64,000 nt of DNA from Sphingomonas sp. NFR04 (GCF_900114095.1 NZ_FORV01000010.1:62001-126000); one strand, 5' to 3'. Shown: positions 25,551-35,126, counted from the first letter of the stretch. Notes: a model not told the origin generated them from the letters alone. Translations and numbers: made by a program.

Positions 25551-28052
25551 ATGAAGAAGCACCATTTCGCCGCCGGCTGCGCGTTGCTCGCGCTGAGCCT
25601 CGCCGCCGCGCCCGCCTTCGCGCAGACCAGCGACACGCCCGCCGCCGATCCGGCCCAGGCCGAGGCGGATACCGGCGGCGACATCATCGTCACCGGCTCG
25701 GCGCGCGCGCAGCGCCGCTTCGACGTCTCCTATGCGATCAACTCGCTGAGCCAGGCCGACGTCCAGAAGATCGCGCCGAAGAGCTTTGCCGATCTGCTCG
25801 GCACCGTGCCCGGCATCCAGGTCGAGGCGACCGGCGGCGAGGTGCAGAACATCACCCGCATCCGCGGCATCCCGACCGACCGCGGCTATCTGATCTTCCA
25901 GCAGGATGGCCTGCCGCTCTACCACGAGATCGACGGCGTCTTCTTCAATTCCGGCGAAGGCATGAACCGCTACGACCTGATGACCGAGCGGGTCGAGATC
26001 GTTCGCGGCGGCCCGGCGCCGATTTATGCGAGCAGCGCGGCGGCGATCGCCAACAACATCACCGTCTCGGGCGGCCCGGTTGCGCGCGGCAAGGCGCAGG
26101 TGACGCTGGGCGATACCGGCCTCTACCGGCTCGATGCGATGCAGTCGGGCCCGCTCAGCGACAACACCTATTACGCGATCGGCGGCTTCATCCGCCAGCA
26201 TGACGGCTATCGCTATGGCGGCTTTCCCAGCGACAAGGGCGGCCAGATCCGCGCCAACATCAAGCGCCAGCTGAGCAACGGCACGCTCAAGATCTCGGCC
26301 GAATATGTCAACGACCACAACGTCTTCTATCTGCCGATCCCGACCAACGATCCGCGCAATCCGGCGGTCTCGCTCAACAAGTATATCGACTATTTCGAGG
26401 GGACGCTGAACTCGCCCTCGCTGCGCAACGTCAACATCAAGTATCGCGACGGTTCGGGCGCGCTGCAGAGCATGACCCGCGACCTCTCCAACGGCCGCCA
26501 CATGCGCTTCTTCAACGCCGCGATCGACTATGATGCGGACTTCAACGGCTGGCAGGTCTCCGCCAAGATCGGCGGGACCAAGGGCAAGTCGAGCTTCGAC
26601 GCCTTCTACTCGACTACCAACCCCGCCGACGCCACGACCTTCGCCGCCGGCTATCTGACCGCAGCGCGCACCGCCTTCGGCCCCAATGTCGCGCGGCTCG
26701 GCTATGCGTTCGCGGGCACCAACGGCGCGTCGGTCTATGACCCGTCGACCGCTTCGGGGCTGATCCTGTCCGGCCAGTATCGCGCGTCGGAATCGGATTT
26801 CTACTCGGTCCAGGGCGATCTCAGCGTCACCCGCAAGTTCGAGACCGGCATCGGCAGCCACGACGTGCGCGTCGGCGTGTACAGCGCCTTCTACGGCAAC
26901 ACGCTGCTCCAGGCCTATCAGGACATGCTGATCGAGCTGCGCAGCCAGCCGCGCACGCTGGACCTGCTCGCCTATTCGGCGACCGGCCAGGTGCTCGGCT
27001 CGGTCACCCAGAACGGCGTGCTGCGCTACACCACCACGCTCAATCAGGGCGAGGGCGACGCCCAGATGATCGCCTTCTATGCCAACGACACCTGGGAGAT
27101 CACCCGAGGTCTTCGCGTCGATGGCGGCATCCGCACCGAGATGTACGATTACAAGGGCATCGCGCTGCCGACCACCCAGGTGAATCTGGGCGACGCCACC
27201 ACCCTCGCCGACGACACCACCCGCGCTTTCACCGGCCAGGTGCTCGACCAGCGGCTCAAGCCCAAGGCGACCAACTGGACGGTCGGCGTCAACTACGACC
27301 TCAACGGCCATTTCGGCGCCTATGGCCGCATCTCGAACCTCGAAGTGCCGCCGCAGCTGGGCGTGGTGACCGGCATCAACGCCACGATCATCAAGACCAA
27401 GGCGCGCCAGTATGAGGTCGGCCTCAAGGCCAGCTTCGGTCCCAACTATCTCTACGCCACCGGCTTCTACACCAAGTTCAACCCGTTCAACGCCTCGTTC
27501 GCGGCGTTCAACCCGCTGACCGGCCGCAACGATCAGACGCTGCCGTTCATCGGCGAGGCGTCGGTCAAGGGCGTCGAGGTCGACGGCCGCGTGTCGCCGA
27601 TCCGCTGGTTTGCGCTCGATGGCTCGGTGACGTGGCAGAACCCCGAATATGCCAATCTGCAGAATACGTCGGGCGCGGATCCCAGCGCGGTGAACGGCAA
27701 CCAGATCATCCGCGAGGCCAAGTTCTTCGGCAATCTGCGCCCGAGCTTCGACTTCGCGCTGGGTGAGCAGAAGGTCTCGATCTTCGGGCGCTACGAATGG
27801 GTCGGCAAGCGCTATGTCGACCTGTTCAACCGCACCGCGATGCCGGGCTACCAGACGATCGGCGGCGGCGCCTCGCTCGACTGGGGCGCGTGGCACTTCC
27901 AGGTGGTCGGCGACAATCTGTTCAACGCGCACGGCCTGACCGAGGGCAATACCCGCACCGACCAGTTCGCCGGCCAGGGCACATCCGAGGCGATCTATGG
28001 CCGCCCGCTGTTCGGCCGCAACTTCCGCCTCATCGTCAGCCGCAGCTGGTGA
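25551..28052 (+). CDS. TonB-dependent outer-membrane receptor (ROK-linked)
   Basis: An 833-residue receptor. The signal peptide is MKKHHFAAGCALLALSLAAA, cleaved near AFAQ. The TonB box is GDIIVTGSA. The plug includes ADLLGTVPGIQVEATGG, ITRIRGIPTDRGYLIFQQDG and ERVEIVRGGPAPIYASS, and the barrel ends FRLIVSRSW. GGGGGAACG precedes the ATG. The stop overlaps the YdcF-like gene by one base (TGATG), so at least these two are one operon, followed by the nuclease 11 bases later. The sugar-type regulator upstream suggests a carbohydrate or sugar-phosphate ligand. Confidence 0.9.
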   Translation: MKKHHFAAGCALLALSLAAAPAFAQTSDTPAADPAQAEADTGGDIIVTGSARAQRRFDVSYAINSLSQADVQKIAPKSFADLLGTVPGIQVEATGGEVQNITRIRGIPTDRGYLIFQQDGLPLYHEIDGVFFNSGEGMNRYDLMTERVEIVRGGPAPIYASSAAAIANNITVSGGPVARGKAQVTLGDTGLYRLDAMQSGPLSDNTYYAIGGFIRQHDGYRYGGFPSDKGGQIRANIKRQLSNGTLKISAEYVNDHNVFYLPIPTNDPRNPAVSLNKYIDYFEGTLNSPSLRNVNIKYRDGSGALQSMTRDLSNGRHMRFFNAAIDYDADFNGWQVSAKIGGTKGKSSFDAFYSTTNPADATTFAAGYLTAARTAFGPNVARLGYAFAGTNGASVYDPSTASGLILSGQYRASESDFYSVQGDLSVTRKFETGIGSHDVRVGVYSAFYGNTLLQAYQDMLIELRSQPRTLDLLAYSATGQVLGSVTQNGVLRYTTTLNQGEGDAQMIAFYANDTWEITRGLRVDGGIRTEMYDYKGIALPTTQVNLGDATTLADDTTRAFTGQVLDQRLKPKATNWTVGVNYDLNGHFGAYGRISNLEVPPQLGVVTGINATIIKTKARQYEVGLKASFGPNYLYATGFYTKFNPFNASFAAFNPLTGRNDQTLPFIGEASVKGVEVDGRVSPIRWFALDGSVTWQNPEYANLQNTSGADPSAVNGNQIIREAKFFGNLRPSFDFALGEQKVSIFGRYEWVGKRYVDLFNRTAMPGYQTIGGGASLDWGAWHFQVVGDNLFNAHGLTEGNTRTDQFAGQGTSEAIYGRPLFGRNFRLIVSRSW

Positions 28053-29203
28053 TGCGGGCATTGCTCTCCTCTGCGGCGCTGGCGCTGACCGTGTTCGCTG
28101 CCCCGGCATCGGCGGCGGACGACGCGGTGATGGCGGCGCTGTCGGCGCGGCTGTTCCCCACCCTCGACGCTGCCGGGCACGACCTGGCGGCGCTCGAGCG
28201 GATCGCGCACGCGCCGGGGATGGAAAGCGTGCTGCGCGCACGGCGCGAGCGGCGCGCCGCCTGCGGACAGGATCTGGCCTGCCGGGCGCAGGCGCTGTTG
28301 TGGAGCGAGCCCGAAGCGGCCGCGCTCCGAAGTGCCGTGGCGGCCGAAAACCGGCTCCCTACGGCGGAGGATGGGCGTGCCGCGCAGCTCGATCGCGAGA
28401 TCGCCGGCATCAACGGGATCGTGCGCATCTATGCGCTCGGCGCCACCCCGGCGACTGCGATCGACGGTCCTGGCCCGATCGCCCCGAAGGAAATCGCCGC
28501 CCGGCTCCAGGCGGCTGACTGGATTGCCGATATGCCGCGCGACGGATCGGCGCAGCGGCTCGATCCCAGCATCGACTATGTACTCGCGCTGCTCGACGCG
28601 AGCGACCGCACCGACGCGATCGGCCACGAGCCGCTGACCGGCGGCGCCAACGCTGCGCCGATGGCGCGCGCGAAAAGGCTGGACTGGAAGCGCTATCGCT
28701 ACAGCGCCATGATCGTCACCGGCGTCGGCCCCGAGATCGAGGGCGAGCCGCTTAGCCCGTTCGGCAAATATCATCTCCGCCTCGCCGCGCGCCGCTTCGC
28801 GCAGGGCGACATCGCCTTCATCCTCGTCACCGGCGGCCGGGCGCACCCGCGCGCAACGCCGTTCACCGAGGCCGACGAGATGCGCAAGGCGCTGATCGCG
28901 CGCTACGGCATCCCCGCCGACGCCATCATCAGCGAGCCCTATGCCCGCCACACCACCACCAACCTGCGCAACGCCAGCCGCCTGCTCGCCGCCATGGGCG
29001 CGCCGATGCAGATGGAGGCGGTGATCGTCTGCAACCCGCTGCAGAGTGGTTATATCGAAAGCGCCAGGTTCACCGAGCGCAACGCTACCGAGCTCGGCTA
29101 CCAGCCCGGCACGGTCGTCCGCCGCGTCTCGCCCACCGAACTCGTGTTCCACCCGTCGCGCGCGTCCGAGCGCGTCGACCCGCGCGATCCCCTCGATCCC
29201 TGA
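28052..29203 (+). CDS. Exported YdcF/DUF218-family protein
   Basis: A 383-residue protein with a signal peptide (MRALLSSAALALTVFAAPAS, then AADD). The DUF218 core lies in the C-terminal half: YRYSAMIVTGVGPE, GDIAFILVTGGRAHPR, TEADEMRKALIARYGIPADAI and ARHTTTNLRNASRL. The N-terminal about 190 residues are helical and not assignable. DUF218 proteins such as SanA, ElyC and YdcF act at the envelope and have been linked to wall-precursor or lipid-phosphate handling, with no settled reaction. The start codon shares its A with the receptor stop codon. Coupling to a TonB receptor is unusual and suggests a role in processing the imported ligand. Confidence 0.78.
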   Translation: MRALLSSAALALTVFAAPASAADDAVMAALSARLFPTLDAAGHDLAALERIAHAPGMESVLRARRERRAACGQDLACRAQALLWSEPEAAALRSAVAAENRLPTAEDGRAAQLDREIAGINGIVRIYALGATPATAIDGPGPIAPKEIAARLQAADWIADMPRDGSAQRLDPSIDYVLALLDASDRTDAIGHEPLTGGANAAPMARAKRLDWKRYRYSAMIVTGVGPEIEGEPLSPFGKYHLRLAARRFAQGDIAFILVTGGRAHPRATPFTEADEMRKALIARYGIPADAIISEPYARHTTTNLRNASRLLAAMGAPMQMEAVIVCNPLQSGYIESARFTERNATELGYQPGTVVRRVSPTELVFHPSRASERVDPRDPLDP

Positions 29204-29214
29204 AAGGAACCGCC

Positions 29215-30192
29215 ATGCGCCGCTTTGCCCTGGCCGCCGCCCTGCTGCTCGCCCCCGCCGTCGCCCATGCCTGGGGGCATACCGCGCACGCAGTGATCGA
29301 CCGCGCGGCGATCCAGGCGATCCCGGAAACCGGCCCGACCTTCCTGCGCCGCTATGCGGACTATATCGCGACCTCGGCCACGCTGCCTGACAGCTGGCGC
29401 GGCGATTCCGAGGGCTTCTCGAAGATCGAGGAGGATCCCAACCATGGCTGGTTCCGCGAGCAGTTCGCCTTCCTCAAGCCGATCCCGCGCTCGCGCTACG
29501 CCTTCGTCATCGCGCTCTACAAGCACTATGAAACGATCAAGGACAGCGATCCCGCCACGGCCGTGCGGACCAATGTCCGCTGGACCGGCACCCTGCCCTA
29601 TGCGGCGATGGAGGCCTATGAGCGGGTGATCGTCTGCATGCGCGCGATCCGCGCGGCGCAGGCAAGCGGCGGCGACACCGCGGTGCCCGAGCAGCACTGT
29701 GCCTTCGACGTGATCCGGCTCGGCCATTATATCGGCGACGGCGCCCAGCCGCTCCACGATTCGGTTAACTCGGACGGCTGGCTCGGGCCCAATCCGAACA
29801 ACTATACCCGTGATCGCAGCATTCATGGCCGCTTCGAGAGCCGCTTCGTCGACGCGATCGGGCTGACCCCGGCCGACATCGCCTCGCGGATCGCCGCACC
29901 GGCGCACGAGCAGGGCGATATGTTCACCGCCGTGCTCGGCTTTCTCGACCAGTCGGGCGACCGGATGGAGCGCGTCTACCAGCTCGAGAAGCGCGACGGG
30001 TTCGCCAACGCCGCCGACCAGGACGTGCGCGCGCTGGTCTATGAACGCACCGCGGCGGGGGCGGCGATGCTGCGCGACATGCTCTGCCGCGCCTGGGCCG
30101 AGAGCGCGCGACCGCCTGCAAAGGTGACGCCGTCGCCGCTCGACTTCTCCAACCCGAAGTTCGATCCGGAAACCGGCTCCGCGCCCGCCTGA
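29215..30192 (+). CDS. Exported S1/P1-type nuclease (zinc-dependent)
   Basis: A 325-residue secreted protein. The signal peptide ends at AHA, so the mature protein starts WGHTAH, and the N-terminal Trp and early His residues are the first zinc ligands of the S1/P1 nuclease and phospholipase C superfamily. RLGHYIGDGAQPLHDS and SIHGRFESRFVD carry the other His/Asp ligands. It would degrade single-stranded nucleic acid or 3'-phosphoesters in the periplasm. The ATG at 29215 follows GAAAGGAACCGCC. The last 154 bases overlap the tail of the convergent transporter gene. It is probably in one operon with the TonB receptor. Confidence 0.83.
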   Translation: MRRFALAAALLLAPAVAHAWGHTAHAVIDRAAIQAIPETGPTFLRRYADYIATSATLPDSWRGDSEGFSKIEEDPNHGWFREQFAFLKPIPRSRYAFVIALYKHYETIKDSDPATAVRTNVRWTGTLPYAAMEAYERVIVCMRAIRAAQASGGDTAVPEQHCAFDVIRLGHYIGDGAQPLHDSVNSDGWLGPNPNNYTRDRSIHGRFESRFVDAIGLTPADIASRIAAPAHEQGDMFTAVLGFLDQSGDRMERVYQLEKRDGFANAADQDVRALVYERTAAGAAMLRDMLCRAWAESARPPAKVTPSPLDFSNPKFDPETGSAPA

Positions 30193-31478
30193 CGCCGGGC
30201 CAGCGCGCGCAGCAGCCGCGCGTGCTGGGCATGGCCGAGGGTGAAGCGGCGCAGCAGCAGCATCGCCAGCAGCGCCCCCGCCAGCGGCACGCCGAGTCCC
30301 AGGCCGAGCATGCCGAGGCGGACCCCCGTCGGCTGGACTGCGCCGGGGATATAGCCGAGTGCGCCCAGCACCCAGCCGATCATCGCCGTCGACGCCGCCC
30401 CGCTCGCCTTCACCAGCACCAGGTAGAAGGCAAACAGACCGGTCTCATAGCGCCGCCCGTGCCGCCACTCGACGACGTCGACCGCGTCGGCGAGGAGCCC
30501 CCAGGGCAGCATGAACACACTCGCAAAGCCGAAGCCGATCAGCGCGGCGCCGGCCATCTGCCCCGTGGGCCAGGCGGTGCAGGCCGCAAAGAGCAGCAGG
30601 CCGGCGGCGCTCACGCCATGTCCCGCCGCGAGCAACCGGCTCTTGCCGAAGCGGTGGGTGAGCGCGGTCCAGGCGAGCACGCCGCCGAACTGCCCGACAG
30701 TCATAGCCCCCAGCAGCAGCGTCACCGCCCCCGGCCGCGCGATCACATAGGTCCCCAGATACATCAGCATCCGCCCAAAACAGGGCATGGCGAAGCCGGT
30801 GATCAGCGCCAGCGCCCCCATCCCCAGCACCATCGGATCGCGCAGCGGCACCGCGATGCGGTCGCCGCGGAGCGCGGTTGCGGCACCGCGCTGGCCGCCA
30901 CAGGCCCAGACGCAGAGCAGCATCGTCAGCGCAAAGGCGAGCCCCGCCGCTATCCCGGTCAGCGCCAGCGCGCCGAACGCCCGCGCATGCCCGGCCTGCT
31001 GCACCAGCGGGGTCAGCACCGCCGCGATCGTCAGCGCGCTGGCGGTGCTGAAGAGCAGCCGATACCCCGAAACGCGCCCCCGCGCGCGGCTGTCGCGGCT
31101 TACCTGCGCCATCAGCGCATTGTGCGGCACGTCGACCACCGCATAGGCGCCGCGGAACACCAGGATCGCCGCTGCCAGCATCCAGCCCCGATGCAGCCCC
31201 AGCACGGGCATCGCATAGATCAGCGCGAAAGCGGCACCGCACGGGATCGCGGCAAAGGCGACCGCCCAGCGATAGCCCCGCCCCGCCGCCCGCCAGCGCA
31301 GCATCAGCCGGGCCGCGAGCAGGTCGAACACCAGGTCGCCGAGCAGCGCGAACAGCATCAGCCCCGCCGCGCGCGCGCCGTCCAGCCCCAGCACGTCGGT
31401 GAGCAGGAACAGGATCGTCAGGTCTGCGCCGCTGAACAGCAGCGCCTTGCCGAAATTGCCGGAGGCATAGGCCAGCAT
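30039..31478 (-). CDS. GPH-family (MelB-like) MFS sugar transporter with an antisense-overlapping tail
   Basis: A 479-residue, 12-helix carrier. LAYASGNFGKALLFSGADLT at the start is the typical GPH N-terminus, and DVPHNALMAQVSRDSRARGR matches the MelB-type loop 4. In the second half, LPWGLLADAVDVVEWRHGRR is the glycoside-pentoside-hexuronide signature. It imports a glycoside or uronide with a cation. The last 51 residues (from about AGAEPVSGSNFG) have no membrane character and are encoded opposite the end of the nuclease gene; they are probably an unselected tail. AGAAGG precedes the ATG at 31478. Confidence 0.83.
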   Translation of the reverse strand: MLAYASGNFGKALLFSGADLTILFLLTDVLGLDGARAAGLMLFALLGDLVFDLLAARLMLRWRAAGRGYRWAVAFAAIPCGAAFALIYAMPVLGLHRGWMLAAAILVFRGAYAVVDVPHNALMAQVSRDSRARGRVSGYRLLFSTASALTIAAVLTPLVQQAGHARAFGALALTGIAAGLAFALTMLLCVWACGGQRGAATALRGDRIAVPLRDPMVLGMGALALITGFAMPCFGRMLMYLGTYVIARPGAVTLLLGAMTVGQFGGVLAWTALTHRFGKSRLLAAGHGVSAAGLLLFAACTAWPTGQMAGAALIGFGFASVFMLPWGLLADAVDVVEWRHGRRYETGLFAFYLVLVKASGAASTAMIGWVLGALGYIPGAVQPTGVRLGMLGLGLGVPLAGALLAMLLLRRFTLGHAQHARLLRALARRQAGAEPVSGSNFGLEKSSGDGVTFAGGRALSAQARQSMSRSIAAPAAVRS

Positions 31479-31582
31479 CCGGCCTTCTGTGGCGAGCGTC
31501 GCGATGGGAGCCTCGTTCCTGCAAAATCCTTGGCGATTCTGCGCTTAGGTCGGCTCGATTGCAGTTCGGCGACGCCCTCGCG

Positions 31583-32788
31583 TCAATAGGCCCAGTCCAT
31601 CTGCAGCCAGAAGCGGCTGGTATCGGTCACGAAGCGGTCCGCCTCGTAGCGCGCATAGCGCACCGAAAGCTGAGTCTTGCGCAGCTTGGCGGTGGCGAGC
31701 AGGTTCCACTCGTCGCCATAATGCTGGTTCAGCCGGTCGCTCTGGTAGCGGTGCCACACCGCCTGCAGCGAGAGCGCGTCGATCCGCCCGAGCTTCTTCC
31801 AGCCATAGCCGCCGCCCGCATAGAAGTCGCGAACGCCGTTGGGCGGGGTGACCGTCAGCTTGTCCGCCCAGCCCTGGAACTTGAACACGCTGCCGAGCGG
31901 GGTCTGGAAGCTCGCGAGCGGCTGGCCGCCATCGGCGCCCAGCACTTCATAGCCGGTGTTGAGCGTCCAGCCGCGTACGTCCAGGGTGGCGTCGGCGAGC
32001 CAGTAATCTGCCTGGTAGCGGGTGGGATTGTGGTGATAGTCGGACTGGCGCGCCCAGCTCAGCTGGTAGCGCAGCTTGATCTGGGGCGCGATCGCGCGGC
32101 TGTCGACCAGCCGCACGCCATAGCTCTGGTTGGAGAGGCGGAAGCCCTGGACCTCGGCCTCGTCCTGGTCGACCAGATAGGCGAAACCGGTGAGCGTGCC
32201 GAGCGGGGTCGCCGCCCCGAGATTGGCGAAGACATTGTGGCCGCCCACCCCGCGCTGGCGGGCGCCCCGCCCGTCGGTGCCCCAGATGGTCCGCACGTCC
32301 CAGGCATAGGTGAGGTCGAGCTTGACGCCCTTCACCGGCACGATCTCGGTGCGGACGGCGTCGAAGGTCTGGGCGTTGTTGCGGAACTGCGCGTTGCCGA
32401 CGAAGCGCTCGTCGTCGAGGGTGATCCGCTGGCGTCCGGCGGTGACGGTCAGCGGCGCCGAGCGATATTGCAGCTGGGCGCGGTAGATCGCGACATTCTC
32501 CGGATCGCCGATCGTCGGGCGATTGGCCGGCCCGTGCAGTCCGTCATGATAGTCGCCGACTACCGCGAGGTTGCCCTGCGCCTCGCCCAGCGCGACCCAG
32601 CGGCCGCGGGTCACTTCGGCACCGGCGCGGACGCGGATCGTCACGGCATCGGCGGTGTCGGCGAACTCGGCCTGGTCGAGATGCTCGTAGCGGGTGCGCG
32701 CCTCGACCAGCGGCTTGACGGTGACCTCTTGCGCGCACGCCGGCGCTGCGGCGGCAAGCGTCGCCGCGGTGGTGATCCAGAAACGCAT
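31583..32788 (-). CDS. Outer-membrane beta-barrel porin (alginate-export-like family)
   Basis: A 401-residue protein with a signal peptide (MRFWITTAATLAAAAPACAQ). The rest is amphipathic beta strands: VKPLVEARTRYEHLDQ, ITVTAGRQRITLDDERF-like, AYLVDQDEAEVQGFRLS and the C-terminal FWLQMDWAY. GRQRITLDDERFVGN matches the alginate-export/OprE-like porin group. AGGGGGACG before the ATG at 32788 supports the start. It would let sugars or uronates through the outer membrane. It diverges from the carboxylesterase and has a GntR-like site upstream. Confidence 0.78.
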   Translation of the reverse strand: MRFWITTAATLAAAAPACAQEVTVKPLVEARTRYEHLDQAEFADTADAVTIRVRAGAEVTRGRWVALGEAQGNLAVVGDYHDGLHGPANRPTIGDPENVAIYRAQLQYRSAPLTVTAGRQRITLDDERFVGNAQFRNNAQTFDAVRTEIVPVKGVKLDLTYAWDVRTIWGTDGRGARQRGVGGHNVFANLGAATPLGTLTGFAYLVDQDEAEVQGFRLSNQSYGVRLVDSRAIAPQIKLRYQLSWARQSDYHHNPTRYQADYWLADATLDVRGWTLNTGYEVLGADGGQPLASFQTPLGSVFKFQGWADKLTVTPPNGVRDFYAGGGYGWKKLGRIDALSLQAVWHRYQSDRLNQHYGDEWNLLATAKLRKTQLSVRYARYEADRFVTDTSRFWLQMDWAY

Positions 32789-32846
32789 ACGTCCCCCTGT
32801 TGCGCGAGATGGCGGCGCTACCCGTCCCTGCACCCCCGTCCCAGTT

Positions 32847-32865
32847 ACAAAGTTTGTCTGACCAA
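32847..32865. promoter_or_regulatory. Candidate GntR-type operator TTTGTCTGACCAA beside ACAAAGTTTGT
   Basis: TTTGTCTGACCAA (32853-32865) differs in two positions from the site at 2095-2107 and has one mismatch to the FadR-group core TGGTCNGACCA. It partly overlaps a second palindrome, ACAAAGTTTGT (32847-32857). It lies 59 bases upstream of the porin start and 82 bases before the carboxylesterase. No GntR gene is in the window. Confidence 0.45.
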
Positions 32866-32946
32866 GGGTTTGCAGGTCAAGTTTGTGCAGAAGCCGGGGC
32901 GGAATTGCGCTAGCGAGGAATGGACAAACGGATGGGAGAGAGACGC

Positions 32947-34380
32947 ATGAAGGCATGGAAAGCGGCGTTGATCGGCGGCGTGGCAGCCTGGATGCTGCCC
33001 GGCGCCGCGCTGGCGCAGGCAGGCGGCATGGTGGTCGCGACGCAGAGCGGCAAGGTGCAGGGCGCGACCGCGGATGGGGTCGCGAGCTGGAAGGGCATCC
33101 CCTTCGCCGCACCGCCCGTCGGCGCCCTGCGTTGGCGCGCGCCCCAGCCGGTCGCGGCCTGGAGCGGCGTCCGCCCTGCGACCGAATACAGCCATGACTG
33201 CATGCAGAAGCCTTTCCCCAGCGACGCCGCCCCGCTCGGCACCGCGCCCGCCGAGGACTGCCTCTATCTCAACGTCTGGAAGCCCGCAGCCGCCAAGGCC
33301 AGGCTGCCGGTGATGGTGTGGATCTATGGCGGCGGATTCGTCAACGGGGGCTCTTCGCCGCCCACCTATGCCGGTGCCGCCATGGCCAAGCAGGGGGTGC
33401 TGTTCGTCAGCTTCAACTACCGCGTCGGCCGGTTCGGCAGCTTCGCGCTGCCCCAGCTCAGCGCCGCGAATCCCGACGGACTGCTCGGCAACTACAACTT
33501 CATGGACCAGATCGCCGCGCTCAAATGGGTGCAGCAAAACATCGCGGCATTCGGCGGGGATCCGGCGAACGTGACGATCATCGGCGAGAGCGCCGGCGGC
33601 ATGTCCGTCCATACGCTGGTCACCTCGCCGCTGGCGCGCGGGCTGTTCCACAAGGCGGTGGTGATGTCGGGCGGCAACGCCCAGACCGCGAAGAACGCGA
33701 CGCTCAAGGATGCCGAGGCGATCGGCGAGAACCTCGCGCGGGCACACGGCATCGATCCGGCCGCGCCGGATGCGCTGGCCAAGCTGCGCGCGCTGAGCGC
33801 GGAGGAAGTGACCGACGGCCTCAGCATGATCGAGCTGTTCCAGCCCAAGCCCGGCCCGCGCACCTATGGCGGCCCGATGCTCGACGGCACGCTGCTGGTC
33901 GACCAGGAAAAGGCCTATGGCAGCGGCAACTTCGCGCGCGTGCCGATGCTGATTGGCGCGACCAGCGCGGACATGGGCGGCAAGACCGGCTTCATGATCG
34001 CCGGCGCGCGCGAGGCCAGCGCCCGCATCGCCGCGCAGAAGGTGCCGGTATGGGAGTATCGCTTCTCCTATGTGGCGGAGTCGGTCGGCAAACCCGGCGC
34101 CGGGCACGCCACCGACATCCCCTTCTTCTTCGACAATGCCGCGATCAAATATGGCACGGCCACCACGCCGCGCGACGTGCAGATGGGCAGGACGATCAGC
34201 GCCTATCTCGCCAACTTCGCCAAAAAGGGTGATCCGAACGGCGCCGGCCTGCCCGTCTGGCCGCGCTTCACTGCCAAGGACGACACGATCCTCGACTTCA
34301 CCCCCGACGGCAAGGCGGTGGCGGGACGCGATCCCTGGGGGGCGGAGATCGATGCGGCGGCGTCCGGCACCAGGCCGTAA
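32947..34380 (+). CDS. Exported type-B carboxylesterase
   Basis: A 477-residue serine esterase. The signal peptide ends near ALAQ. SWKGIPFAAPPVGALRWRAP and EDCLYLNVWKP are family signatures. The oxyanion hole is YGGGF (127-131), the nucleophile Ser215 in GESAGG, and the base His in GAGHATDIPF. It is somewhat shorter than the usual 500-550 residues because the loop before the catalytic His is trimmed. It could remove acetyl or feruloyl groups from plant polysaccharides, though the family is broad. GGGAGAG precedes the ATG at 32947; an ATG at 32920 is less likely. Confidence 0.87.
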   Translation: MKAWKAALIGGVAAWMLPGAALAQAGGMVVATQSGKVQGATADGVASWKGIPFAAPPVGALRWRAPQPVAAWSGVRPATEYSHDCMQKPFPSDAAPLGTAPAEDCLYLNVWKPAAAKARLPVMVWIYGGGFVNGGSSPPTYAGAAMAKQGVLFVSFNYRVGRFGSFALPQLSAANPDGLLGNYNFMDQIAALKWVQQNIAAFGGDPANVTIIGESAGGMSVHTLVTSPLARGLFHKAVVMSGGNAQTAKNATLKDAEAIGENLARAHGIDPAAPDALAKLRALSAEEVTDGLSMIELFQPKPGPRTYGGPMLDGTLLVDQEKAYGSGNFARVPMLIGATSADMGGKTGFMIAGAREASARIAAQKVPVWEYRFSYVAESVGKPGAGHATDIPFFFDNAAIKYGTATTPRDVQMGRTISAYLANFAKKGDPNGAGLPVWPRFTAKDDTILDFTPDGKAVAGRDPWGAEIDAAASGTRP

Positions 34381-34481
34381 GCAACGGCGCAAAGGGGGCG
34401 CGTGATTGTGACTCGCAACTGGAACATGCAGCAATAACAGCCGCTTGGTGCTTTGACTTCCACCAACGCCGGAGCATGTTC

Positions 34482-35033
34482 ATGTCGATTCTGGACCAGG
34501 CGATCGCCGCCATCACGCCCCCCGAAAGCGAACAGGATCGCCGCGAGGCGACCGCCAAGGCCGAGGCACTGGCGCGACCGGGCGACTGGCTGTCGCAGAT
34601 CCTCGGCCATCATCGCGAGATCGAGGCGCAGTTCGAACGGCTCCGCACCGCCGCGCCCTCCGAGCGCATGGCCGAGCAGAAGCGTCTGGGGCTGCTGCTC
34701 ACGGCCCATTCGATCGCCGAGGAAGTGTCGGTCTATCCCGCGCTCGCCGCCGATCACCAGGTCGGCCATGCCGAGCTCGCCTATCAGGAACAGTCGGCCG
34801 CCAAGATGGAGATGGGGCTGCTCGAGCGGCTCGACCCCTCGAGCCAGGACTATCACGACAAGCTCGAGCATATCCGCGGCGCGGTGCTCCACCACATCTA
34901 TTCGGAAGAAGGCACCTGGTATCCGAAGCTGATCGAGTCCGCCGGCCCGGCCGATCAGGATCGCGCCACGTCGCGCTATGCCGAGGAATATGCCCGCTAC
35001 ATGGGGCAGGACAGCCAGCTCTTCACGCGCTGA
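34482..35033 (+). CDS. Hemerythrin-like HHE domain protein
   Basis: A 183-residue soluble four-helix protein. GHHREIEAQFERL, TAHSIAEEVSVYPAL and the later HIRGAVLHHIYSEEGTWYP provide the spaced His and Glu ligands of a di-iron hemerythrin/HHE site. Such proteins bind O2, sense iron or repair iron-sulphur clusters. GGAG eight bases before the ATG at 34482 is preferred over the ATG at 34476. It is a single gene between the carboxylesterase and the DUF4403 lipoprotein. Confidence 0.85.
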   Translation: MSILDQAIAAITPPESEQDRREATAKAEALARPGDWLSQILGHHREIEAQFERLRTAAPSERMAEQKRLGLLLTAHSIAEEVSVYPALAADHQVGHAELAYQEQSAAKMEMGLLERLDPSSQDYHDKLEHIRGAVLHHIYSEEGTWYPKLIESAGPADQDRATSRYAEEYARYMGQDSQLFTR

Positions 35034-35126
35034 CCGTGCGCGGGGGTGGGGCACGCCACCCCCGGAACGGATCCCCGCTTCCGGCGGTTCTGCCCCTTGT
35101 TCCGGATCGGCAACAAGGGGAATCGC

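Noticed and set aside
32947..34380. Carboxylesterase as a truncated pseudogene
   Set aside because: It is short for the family, but the oxyanion hole, Ser215 and catalytic His regions are all present in one uninterrupted frame.
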